From Candidatus Uhrbacteria bacterium (GTDB lineage Bacteria > Patescibacteriota > Patescibacteriia > 2-12-FULL-60-25), in the NCBI GenBank assembly GCA_903828685.1, contig CAIKNB010000031.1, positions 1 through 6,240 of the forward strand: a stretch of 6,240 bases of DNA, read 5' to 3'. Shown here in pieces: positions 1-4,148 of the stretch. The notes below the pieces were generated by a model. That model made no database searches. It saw only the letters and a program-made list of their open reading frames with translations, and had not been told where the DNA came from. The stretch's first letter is position 1, and the number at the start of each line of letters is the position of its first letter. The position numbers and the translations under genes are program-made.

Positions 1-10
1 AATTCATCTT

Positions 11-37
11 GGGTTCTTTCAGGAACTCGCAATTTTA
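11..37 (+). terminator. Weak terminator-like hairpin of an upstream gene
   Basis: GGGTTC (11-16) can pair with GAACTC (23-28), with one G-U pair, and a short T run (34-37) follows. This could be the tail of an intrinsic terminator for a gene left of the window. The stem is short and the T run is not adjacent, so the call is weak. The rest of 1-108 is AT-rich and holds no gene. Confidence 0.25.
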
Positions 38-70
38 GGTTCAGCTATAACTGACGAACCCCGATAAATT

Positions 71-98
71 TTTCAAAACATCTTGAATATTGTACTCT
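71..98 (+). promoter_or_regulatory. Possible promoter of the TrmB-family gene
   Basis: TTTCAA (71-76) and TACTCT (93-98) are 16 bp apart. The -10-like box ends 10 nt before the ATG at 109, which would put the transcription start almost on the start codon. No Shine-Dalgarno sequence precedes the ATG. Both boxes are imperfect, so this is a suggestion only. Confidence 0.3.
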
Positions 99-108
99 GA
101 TAAATGTT

Positions 109-870
109 ATGCCTGAATATACAACCCTGTTGCGTTCCATCGGTTTGAATGAGAGCGAGGTCGCGGTTTATCTCGCGGCTTTAGAAATCGGCCCGGCCCA
201 GCCGCAGGCTCTGGTTGAGCGCTCCGGTTTTTCTCGTCCTGCGACCTATCTGGCCATCGAGCAATTGGTGCAAAAGGGTTTGATGACCTCGGTGCATCAC
301 GGCAAACGTTTTCAATATTCGGCTGAACCGCCGGAGAGGTTGGTTAATTATGGCAAGTCGCAAGTCAACGCTTTGCAATCCAAAGTCCATGACATCGAGC
401 GCATCACTGAAGATCTAAGGCTGTTGCAGCATGGCGAGCGCCCGGCCGTTAAATTTTACGAAGGAGTTGAAGGCCTTAAAGCAATCTTGCAGGATCTGGC
501 AGATACCAAGCCTGAAAGCACGGAGGAAATAGCCAACATGGATACGGTACGCGAGATATTTTCCGTTGATGAGCTGCAGGCCGTACAAAGCATCCTGGTA
601 AAACTTAAAGCCAAAGGCCGGGCATTGTTGAGCGGTAATGTGAGTGCCATCCGGCCAGGCGTAGAAGTCAGGCTGTTGTCCAAAGATGAATTCGGCTTTT
701 ACGGGGATATCCTGATTTATGGCAATCGGATCGCCATGGTCTCGTTCAAAGGAAAAATTGCCGGCGTGGTCATAGAAAATCCAGTCTTAGCTGACACCTA
801 TCGCACGCTCTTTGAATTGGCTTGGCGCGGCGCTAAGGATTATCCAGCATTCGAGAGAATAAGTAGCTAG
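109..870 (+). CDS. TrmB-family transcriptional regulator
   Basis: A 253-residue protein with the TrmB architecture. The N-terminal winged helix-turn-helix covers about residues 5-62: an LxxxGLNESEVAVYLAALE-type first helix, then a recognition region near SGFSRPATY (39-47) and a KGLM turn before the wing (56-59). A short coiled-coil-like linker follows (about 84-107). The C-terminal domain (about 113-245) starts with the FYEGVEGL motif and includes GDILIYGNRIAMVSFKGK and a final LFELAWRGA helix, as in many Patescibacteria TrmB proteins. Family members bind DNA and often sense sugars or metabolites through the C-terminal domain, but the ligand and targets cannot be read here. The ATG at 109 is chosen because the HTH begins right after it. 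There is no Shine-Dalgarno site, so the mRNA may be leaderless. The gene appears monocistronic, with a hairpin directly after the stop. Confidence 0.88.
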   Translation: MPEYTTLLRSIGLNESEVAVYLAALEIGPAQPQALVERSGFSRPATYLAIEQLVQKGLMTSVHHGKRFQYSAEPPERLVNYGKSQVNALQSKVHDIERITEDLRLLQHGERPAVKFYEGVEGLKAILQDLADTKPESTEEIANMDTVREIFSVDELQAVQSILVKLKAKGRALLSGNVSAIRPGVEVRLLSKDEFGFYGDILIYGNRIAMVSFKGKIAGVVIENPVLADTYRTLFELAWRGAKDYPAFERISS

Positions 871-922
871 TATCTAGTAGCTTGGGGGGGGACGACCCTA
901 GCTACCAGCTACTAGTTTCTAG
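867..922. repeat. CTAG-rich inverted repeat after the TrmB gene
   Basis: Five CTAG tetranucleotides lie within 56 bp (867, 874, 898, 912, 919), the first overlapping the TrmB stop codon. CTAGTAGCT (874-882) pairs perfectly with AGCTACTAG (907-915), and TTTCT follows. It may serve as a weak terminator for the TrmB gene, or be a small palindromic repeat. A run of eight G (883-890) sits in the loop. Confidence 0.5.
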
Positions 923-937
923 CAACTGTGATTTCCA

Positions 938-976
938 TAAAACGACAAGCCCCCGCCGTAGAACAACAGGCGGGGG
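938..976 (-). terminator. Intrinsic terminator of the minus-strand small RNA
   Basis: On the minus strand an 8-bp all-GC stem (CCCCCGCC at 969-976 with GGCGGGGG at 950-957) closes an 11-nt loop. It is followed by CTTGTCGTTTT. The U tract is interrupted, but the stem is strong and the orientation fits the promoter at 1139-1167. Confidence 0.6.
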
Positions 977-1131
977 ACATTGCCTCAGCTTCCGCTTCCC
1001 ATGGCCTCCTCCTTTCTGTGCGATTGATGATCGTACAGCCTTGTTGTTCGTGGCTGCTGCCTGGAACATCGCAAGGAGGATTGGGCTGTTAATGGGGGAT
1101 GGCTGAGACGCGAGAAGGTGGGGAAAGTTAC
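938..1131 (-). ncRNA. Candidate small RNA (about 190 nt), rod-like fold
   Basis: A strong minus-strand promoter and a downstream terminator define a transcript of about 190 nt with no credible long ORF. Between them the RNA folds into a rod: plus-strand segments 984-989/1102-1107 (6 bp), 998-1002/1092-1096 (5 bp), 1007-1014/1073-1080 (8 bp), 1020-1024/1068-1072 (5 bp) and 1036-1040/1052-1056 (5 bp) nest in order. The 8-bp helix contains AAGGAGGA, a perfect Shine-Dalgarno, which is thus hidden. That site precedes a 5-codon ORF (MGSGS, 1002 down to 985). 6S RNA and SRP RNA are rod-like and similar in size, but the conserved SRP apical loop is not seen and a 6S central bubble is not convincing. 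A leader peptide or a regulatory RNA are the alternatives. A 72-residue ORF on this strand (985-1203) starts upstream of the inferred transcription start and looks spurious. Confidence 0.55.
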
Positions 1132-1138
1132 AATATTT

Positions 1139-1167
1139 AATATATCACATTTAAAGGATTTTGTCAA
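1139..1167 (-). promoter_or_regulatory. Near-consensus sigma70-type promoter for the small RNA
   Basis: On the minus strand, TTGACA (1167-1162) and TATATT (1144-1139) are separated by exactly 17 bp. Transcription would start near 1131. This is the best-matching promoter in the window. AT-rich DNA lies upstream of it. Confidence 0.75.
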
Positions 1168-1238
1168 GCCTAAGGGCAACACTTTTGATATAAAAAAAGA
1201 CATTTTATAGTAGAAAAAATTCAGTTATATTTTTATCA

Positions 1239-1254
1239 TAATTTAGCTAAATTA
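1239..1254. promoter_or_regulatory. 16-bp perfect palindrome between divergent promoters
   Basis: TAATTTAGCTAAATTA is a perfect palindrome lying in the AT-rich spacer between the minus-strand small-RNA promoter and the plus-strand promoter at 1286-1314. Its position suits an operator for a dimeric regulator. The AT-rich composition raises the chance of a random palindrome. Confidence 0.35.
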
Positions 1255-1285
1255 ACAATAAATAAATTCTTTTGTAATGCGGGGC

Positions 1286-1314
1286 TTGACAAATATATTA
1301 AGACGTGTTAGAGT
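1286..1314 (+). promoter_or_regulatory. Promoter of the 1.4-kb structured RNA unit
   Basis: TTGACA (1286-1291) and TAGAGT (1309-1314) are 17 bp apart, preceded by AT-rich DNA. The start would be near 1321. The -35 is perfect and the -10 matches 4 of 6, similar in quality to the other -10 boxes here. Confidence 0.55.
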
Positions 1315-1910
1315 GCATTTGTTGGATGACGAATTACAGAAAACGGTCATTCGAAAACAAGTAATATCGAGAAATTAGGGGATTCTTCTCCCTAGCAGCG
1401 TCATTTTTACGGGCCATTGTCCAGGGCGTGGTCGCGTTGATGACTGTGGAGCTTGGTTCTTGTGGGACGCCAAAGCTTCGCGGGGTGAGTGACTGCCCCA
1501 AGGATTACCGTGCCTGCGCGCTCGGTTCAATCCAACTTTTTGAGGTAATGATCAGCCTCAGAAAGACCGCGCTGGAGCTTTTAAGTCTCAGCGCGGAATG
1601 TCCCACACTACCGTTAATCTCAGCGGGTAAGGCGGAAGAGTCTCTCGGGGGTCGACACCTGAGTGGATGAACCCGTGAGGCGGAAGGCGGGTGCAATCGC
1701 CAATCGTCTCGGGACACGAGTCCCAAGGAAACCAGCCAGAAAATGGTTTCTGAATCCACCGTTGGTAAAAAGAAGATCCTATCGGATCGTCTTCAACGGA
1801 ACGGAAGCGAGTAGACCATCGGGGCCTGCACAAGGATCCCAAGTCTACAGAAGCAAAGTACTTATTGCACAACACTGCGCGGGTGAGTGGTTAACTCCAT
1901 TCCCCGCGCT

Positions 1911-1949
1911 CCCTCTCCCGAGTCTGACGTAGGTCGGAAACGGAAGAGG
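1911..1949 (+). repeat. 39-nt hairpin repeat, copy 1
   Basis: Identical over 39 nt to the copy at 2304. It folds as CCCTCT (1911-1916) with AGAGGG (1945-1950), CCG with CGG, and an apical TCTGAC/GTCGGA stem closing a GTAG loop. The apical stem includes one G-U pair valid only on the plus strand. Its 3' arm supplies the purine-rich AGAGGGGG ahead of the ATG at 1955, so the fold could hide a ribosome binding site. Confidence 0.85.
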
Positions 1950-1954
1950 GGGAA

Positions 1955-2296
1955 ATGATGATGGAAAAAATCGAAAAATTGTTGCGTGAGCATGGAGCGG
2001 TGGTTGATGTCAGCGATGACGAAATGGCGGAGTTGCTCAAAGAGTGCGGCAGTCAGGTGGTTGATGAATTGTTCGTGGCCCAAATCGACTCCAAAGGAAA
2101 GGAAAGTATACCGGGTTTCAGGCAGGTTGGTTATGACCCTGGGGTATATTGCTGCCCTTGGTCTAAGTTCCGGAGAGAGTTCACGACGCGCATTGGATCT
2201 TATGGCCTTGATGGATGTTGGCATCAGGTGTTCATTCAAGTTCGCGGTCTGAAGATTTGTTTCAGACGCGATATTACTTACTTGCAGGATATATAA
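1955..2296 (+). CDS. Small ORF between the two hairpin repeats, unknown function
   Basis: An ORF of 113 residues starts 5 nt after the first 39-nt repeat and ends 7 nt before the second. A Shine-Dalgarno-like AGAGGGGG lies just before the start, which could be any of three successive ATG codons. The first 50 or so residues look like a real protein: a helical, acidic segment (EKIEKLLREHGAVVDVSDDEM through AELLKECGSQVVDELF). From about residue 55 the sequence becomes Cys-, Trp- and Arg-rich and less protein-like, while the +1 frame over 2121-2252 reads more plausibly (MTLGYIAALGLSS onward, ending FKFAV). This suggests a frameshift near 2095-2135, a decayed gene, or chance openness in a structured RNA. 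No domain recognised. Confidence 0.35.
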   Translation: MMMEKIEKLLREHGAVVDVSDDEMAELLKECGSQVVDELFVAQIDSKGKESIPGFRQVGYDPGVYCCPWSKFRREFTTRIGSYGLDGCWHQVFIQVRGLKICFRRDITYLQDI

Positions 2297-2303
2297 TCCT
2301 GCG

Positions 2304-2342
2304 CCCTCTCCCGAGTCTGACGTAGGTCGGAAACGGAAGAGG
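2304..2342 (+). repeat. 39-nt hairpin repeat, copy 2
   Basis: Same orientation and identical 39 nt to the copy at 1911, start-to-start distance 393 nt. The next bases create a perfect AGGAGGTG Shine-Dalgarno sequence (2339-2346), yet no ATG follows within a usable distance and the nearest GTG reading runs only 8 codons. So here the ribosome-site-like arm lacks a gene. Confidence 0.85.
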
Positions 2343-2371
2343 AGGTGCTAACTGTACTTTCCAAATTTTAA

Positions 2372-2438
2372 CCCATAAGACCTGGTAGACTGTCGTTGAA
2401 TAAAGCTATCCAACGATGATCCACCAAGGTCTTGTGGG
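2372..2438 (+). other. Long bulged RNA hairpin within the 1.4-kb unit
   Basis: CCCATAAGACC (2372-2382) pairs with GGTCTTGTGGG (2428-2438), 11 bp including one G-U. TGGT (2383-2386) then pairs with ACCA (2423-2426) past a single bulged A, and TCGTTG (2393-2398) with CAACGA (2411-2416). The G-U pair would be an A-C mismatch on the other strand, favouring plus-strand RNA. Confidence 0.65.
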
Positions 2439-2640
2439 CGTACGCAGCCACTTGAGGCCGTAGGGCGATGCGGAAAGGGCATCGAACGGACGGGAACGCC
2501 GTTGAGCGGTCTGGTATGATCGCAATACCCTAAAAAAGTTAACAGTATGAAGCTCAGCTCCGAGCGGATGTCTGCAATTCGCCTCTCCGGATACTGATGG
2601 GTGCTGGGGTGTGCACATACCCTTCATCCTAAATACTGTC

Positions 2641-2687
2641 CCGATTGTTTTGAGGGGTCGTGCAGACCCGTGCATCAAGGCGATCGG
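2641..2687 (+). other. 13-bp RNA hairpin with three G-U pairs
   Basis: CCGATTGTTTTGA (2641-2653) pairs along its whole length with TCAAGGCGATCGG (2675-2687), using three G-U pairs that exist only in plus-strand RNA. Inside it GGGTC (2655-2659) pairs with GACCC (2665-2669). This is among the strongest signs that this strand is a folded RNA. Confidence 0.65.
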
Positions 2688-2708
2688 ACTGCGTACATCT
2701 TTTTTCTG

Positions 2709-2737
2709 CAGCGGATTGACAACCCGCTGTTTCTTTT
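2709..2737 (+). terminator. Intrinsic terminator ending the 1.4-kb plus-strand unit
   Basis: CAGCGG (2709-2714) pairs with CCGCTG (2724-2729) over a 9-nt loop, and TTTCTTTT follows directly. It lies just before the oppositely directed terminator at 2741-2778, so the two units end back to back. Confidence 0.65.
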
Positions 2738-2740
2738 ACG

Positions 2741-2778
2741 TAAAAAAACGCCCCGCGAGCGAGTGCTCGGCGGGGCGT
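2741..2778 (-). terminator. Intrinsic terminator of the MqsA-like gene
   Basis: On the minus strand ACGCCCCGC (2778-2770) pairs with GCGGGGCGT (2756-2748), extended by GAGC/GCTC past a one-base bulge, with a 4-nt loop. Seven U residues follow. It lies 16 bp after the stop codon of the minus-strand gene. Confidence 0.85.
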
Positions 2779-2794
2779 GTAGGACGAAGGGGAG

Positions 2795-3205
2795 TCAGGC
2801 TACGCTGATGTCCGGTTTGTAGCCCAACTTATTGTAGGCTTCATCAATGCTGCGCATGATCGGACCGCGTATCCTTCCACCTACAGTTGCGTTGTTTTCC
2901 TCCAACCTGCGGATTTCTTCCGGCGGAATGCTGTTGTGGTGCGCATAGTTATGGCGCGAAAGGCCGTAGGTCCTGCGGCAGTAACGGAATGCCTGGCCAA
3001 GGAGCTCCGGAGCATCCAATAGTTTTTTGGCCACCGAGAGTTCGAAGGCATAGAGTTCGTAGTCGCCGACTTCGTCTGCGCCGCAATTGTCGCAGATGAA
3101 TCCTGGGACCCGTGCGGAGTAGGTTTTTCCGACGAGCGTAGTAGTCAAGGTGACCATCTTTCTCTTGAGGTCTGCCTGCCTGCAGCCGCTGCAGAGTTTG
3201 ATCAT
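2795..3205 (-). CDS. MqsA/YgiT-like zinc-finger and HTH protein
   Basis: A 136-residue protein. The N-terminus has two CxxC pairs (C5/C8 and C38/C41, the second in FICDNCG) around a short beta-rich segment, the layout of a YgiT/MqsA-type zinc finger. The second half (about 70-107) resembles an Xre-type helix-turn-helix: FRYCRRTYGLSRHNYAHHN, then IPPEEIRRLEENNAT, where LSxxxxA and RLEENN take the usual helix positions. MqsA-type proteins bind operator palindromes and some neutralise an MqsR toxin. No toxin gene is adjacent, so it may be a solitary regulator. The ATG at 3205 is chosen over an upstream GTG at 3262 because GAGG lies 8 nt before it and the inferred transcript starts near 3246. It has its own promoter and terminator and is monocistronic. 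The zinc-finger call is firm; the HTH is degenerate. Confidence 0.75.
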   Translation of the reverse strand: MIKLCSGCRQADLKRKMVTLTTTLVGKTYSARVPGFICDNCGADEVGDYELYAFELSVAKKLLDAPELLGQAFRYCRRTYGLSRHNYAHHNSIPPEEIRRLEENNATVGGRIRGPIMRSIDEAYNKLGYKPDISVA

Positions 3206-3252
3206 TGATTTGCCCTCTCTGGTTTTTGATAAAAGGTTCTGACGGATGTTGC

Positions 3253-3281
3253 ATCTAACCAAAAGTCTGGCATTTTGTCAA
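3253..3281 (-). promoter_or_regulatory. Promoter of the MqsA-like gene
   Basis: On the minus strand TTGACA (3281-3276) and TTAGAT (3258-3253) are 17 bp apart. The transcript would begin near 3246, leaving about 40 nt before the ATG at 3205. Confidence 0.7.
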
Positions 3282-3293
3282 CTCTCGACAAAA
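3273..3293. promoter_or_regulatory. Inverted repeat over divergent -35 boxes (possible operator)
   Basis: TTTTGTC (3273-3279) and GACAAAA (3287-3293) form a perfect 7-bp inverted repeat with a 7-bp spacer. It covers the -35 box of the MqsA-like gene and the proposed -35 box for the tRNA. A dimeric HTH protein bound here would block both. The MqsA-like protein is the obvious candidate, by analogy with autoregulating antitoxins. Confidence 0.45.
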
Positions 3294-3313
3294 GCCGAAG
3301 ATGACATTAAACT
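3285..3313 (+). promoter_or_regulatory. Possible promoter of tRNA-Val
   Basis: TCGACA (3285-3290) and TAAACT (3308-3313) are 17 bp apart, with the start expected near 3320. This gives a precursor with about 80 nt of leader that contains the palindromic hairpin at 3339-3392. The boxes match consensus moderately. Confidence 0.45.
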
Positions 3314-3330
3314 AGGCCAACGATAGATAT

Positions 3331-3345
3331 TTTGGACGCTTAGCT
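3331..3345 (+). repeat. 15-bp duplicate of the tRNA 5' end
   Basis: TTTGGACGCTTAGCT here is identical to 3400-3414, which is the first 12 nt of tRNA-Val plus three leader bases. The two copies flank a GC-rich palindrome. This looks like a partial tRNA duplication or the footprint of a small element inserted at the tRNA start. Confidence 0.8.
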
Positions 3346-3392
3346 TCCTCCTCCGTCCGCCTTTGGCGGACTGCGGCGGACGGGACGCTAAG
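3339..3392. repeat. GC-rich palindromic element before the tRNA
   Basis: CTTAGC (3339-3344) pairs with GCTAAG (3387-3392), and CCGTCCGCC (3353-3361) with GGCGGACGG (3375-3383). A rival inner hairpin pairs GTCCGCC (3355-3361) with GGCGGAC (3365-3371) over a TTT loop. GGCGGAC occurs twice in tandem. It resembles REP-type extragenic palindromes. A third GGACGCT lies at 3383-3389. Confidence 0.6.
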
Positions 3393-3402
3393 TATTTCGT
3401 TT

Positions 3403-3479
3403 GGACGCTTAGCTCAGCTGGTTAGAGCACTTCGTTTACACCGAAGGGGTCGCAGGTTCAAATCCTGCAGCGTCCACCA
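3403..3479 (+). tRNA. tRNA-Val (anticodon UAC), CCA encoded
   Basis: A full cloverleaf: acceptor GGACGCT (3403-3409) with AGCGTCC (3469-3475), D arm GCTC/GAGC, anticodon stem CTTCG/CGAAG with the 7-nt loop TTTACAC, and T arm GCAGG/CCTGC with loop TTCAAAT. The anticodon at 3437-3439 is TAC, reading GUA valine codons. Discriminator A is at 3476 and CCA is encoded at 3477-3479. An intrinsic terminator follows. Confidence 0.97.
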
Positions 3480-3485
3480 CATGAG

Positions 3486-3513
3486 AGCTCTCGCAAAAGC
3501 GGGAGCTTTTGTT
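3486..3513 (+). terminator. Intrinsic terminator after tRNA-Val
   Basis: AGCTCTCGC (3486-3494) pairs with GCGGGAGCT (3499-3507), 9 bp with one G-U and an AAAA loop, followed by TTTTGTT. Confidence 0.8.
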
Positions 3514-3524
3514 AACTTAACGTC

Positions 3525-3553
3525 TTGACATTTAGGCAAAAAAGTGCTTAAGT
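3525..3553 (+). promoter_or_regulatory. Promoter of the membrane protein gene
   Basis: A perfect TTGACA (3525-3530) is followed after 17 bp by TTAAGT (3548-3553). The -10 is poor, but the position between the tRNA terminator and the next gene fits. Confidence 0.55.
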
Positions 3554-3585
3554 GTAAGTAGGTCATTTACAAAGGAGCAGTCATC

Positions 3586-4059
3586 ATGAACACCGGTTTC
3601 AATCGCCTGAAGTCATGGGTCTGGCCGGTGCTTACCGTCCTGGCCGTCCAAACCTTCGCCCTCACCGTATTTGCGCAAGAGGTCGACAAACCGTCCGAGA
3701 TTTTCGTCTCGTGCGCCTATATTATGGGCACGCTGGCCGCCATCGTCTATAAGATGGCAGTAGGCAGCGCCAAGCATCTGGCGGACAGGGATTTCCGTTT
3801 TCGCGCGCTCATCGTGCCGATCATTGGATCCGTGTTCCTGTCCTTTCCGCTGGTGTTCGTCATCATGCCTAAGTTCGGCAAGCCCACGGGCAACTTCTTC
3901 ACCGACTTCGCCTACACCTATCTTACCACTTACGCTATGATCGATATGACGGCCGACTTCTTCACCATCATGGAGATTGTGAAAAAGCGGATAGGCATGG
4001 CTGCGGATAGGGACGCGCGCGAGAGCCAGCCGCCTTCCAGGCCGAAGATCTCCAACTGA
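3586..4059 (+). CDS. Membrane protein of unknown function
   Basis: A 157-residue protein with a good ribosome binding site (AAAGGAG, 8 nt before the ATG). Residues 11-30 form a hydrophobic segment after a basic start, ending in VFA before QE, which reads as a signal peptide with cleavage after A30. If uncleaved it is a first membrane helix. Three further hydrophobic segments lie at about 39-58, 73-94 and 107-129. The tail (133-157) is hydrophilic and basic, probably cytoplasmic. Charged pairs in the loops (KHLADRDFRFR at 63-73) would sit between helices. I do not recognise the family. It has its own promoter and terminator and no operon partner, so context gives no function. Holins and small secretion subunits are similar in size, but nothing specific supports either. 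Confidence 0.85.
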   Translation: MNTGFNRLKSWVWPVLTVLAVQTFALTVFAQEVDKPSEIFVSCAYIMGTLAAIVYKMAVGSAKHLADRDFRFRALIVPIIGSVFLSFPLVFVIMPKFGKPTGNFFTDFAYTYLTTYAMIDMTADFFTIMEIVKKRIGMAADRDARESQPPSRPKISN

Positions 4060-4086
4060 CAACGCGCGCCAAGCTGGCGCCCCATC

Positions 4087-4121
4087 AATCGCTTCGAGCT
4101 ATCGGAGCGATTTTGTTTTTT
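4087..4121 (+). terminator. Intrinsic terminator after the membrane protein gene
   Basis: AATCGCTTCGA (4087-4097) pairs with TCGGAGCGATT (4102-4112), 11 bp with one G-U and a GCTA loop, then TTTTGTTTTTT. A second small GC hairpin, GCGCCA/TGGCGC, precedes it at 4066-4080. Confidence 0.88.
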
Positions 4122-4140
4122 ATGCGGTGTCGGCTACAGT
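4113..4140 (+). promoter_or_regulatory. Possible promoter of the hydrolase-Nudix operon
   Basis: TTGTTT (4113-4118), inside the T tract of the preceding terminator, and TACAGT (4135-4140) are 16 bp apart. The -10 box ends 8 nt before the ATG at 4149, implying a leaderless or nearly leaderless mRNA. Confidence 0.35.
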
Positions 4141-4148
4141 AGTCAGGT

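Larger units (their letters stand above)
1321..2737 (+). ncRNA. Candidate large structured non-coding RNA
   Basis: About 1.4 kb between a promoter (1286-1314) and an intrinsic terminator (2709-2737), without a convincing long gene in any frame. Stable hairpins occur throughout: 1376-1394; 1567-1596 (8 bp, CCGCGCTG/CAGCGCGG); 1711-1724 (GGGAC/GTCCC); 1728-1750 (GAAACCA/TGGTTTC); 1759-1799 (nested); 1811-1848 (GTAGAC/GTCTAC); 1877-1909 (7 bp); the two 39-nt repeats; 2372-2438 (11 bp plus 4 bp plus an inner 6 bp); 2641-2687 (13 bp over an inner 5 bp). G-U pairs in 2372-2438, 2641-2687 and the repeats hold only on the plus strand. GGGTGAGTG recurs in two apical loops (1483 and 1881). I looked for and did not see hallmarks of 16S rRNA, tmRNA, RNase P RNA, SRP RNA, or group I or II introns. 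It may be one RNA, or an mRNA leader and trailer around the small ORF at 1955. Confidence 0.5.

Noticed and set aside
985..1203. 72-residue minus-strand ORF over the small RNA
   Set aside because: Its start lies upstream of the inferred transcription start at about 1131 and runs through the promoter itself. The sequence is not protein-like.
1428..1932. ORFs of 80-95 residues on both strands (1428-1670 +, 1663-1932 +, 1505-1759 -, 1588-1875 -)
   Set aside because: They overlap one another on both strands, lack ribosome binding sites, and have Arg-, Pro- and Ser-rich low-quality sequence expected from GC-rich hairpins.
1862..2239. 125-residue minus-strand ORF
   Set aside because: It is antisense to the repeat and small ORF, has no ribosome binding site or promoter, and no recognisable domain.
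1911..2342. Integron gene cassette or CRISPR array
   Set aside because: Two hairpins around an ORF recall attC sites, but the R'/R'' core motifs (RYYYAAC and GTTRRRY) are not placed correctly and no integrase is present. Two repeats 393 nt apart are not a CRISPR.
1321..2737. 16S rRNA, tmRNA, RNase P RNA, or group I/II intron
   Set aside because: No universal rRNA sequences, no tmRNA T arm with tag, no RNase P conserved GAGGAAAGUC or its partner, and no group II domain V or group I core were found by eye.
2406..2822. ORFs at 2406-2678 (-), 2601-2822 (+) and 2611-2808 (+)
   Set aside because: They run through the strong hairpin at 2641-2687, and the two plus-strand ones also run through both terminators. 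None looks like a protein.
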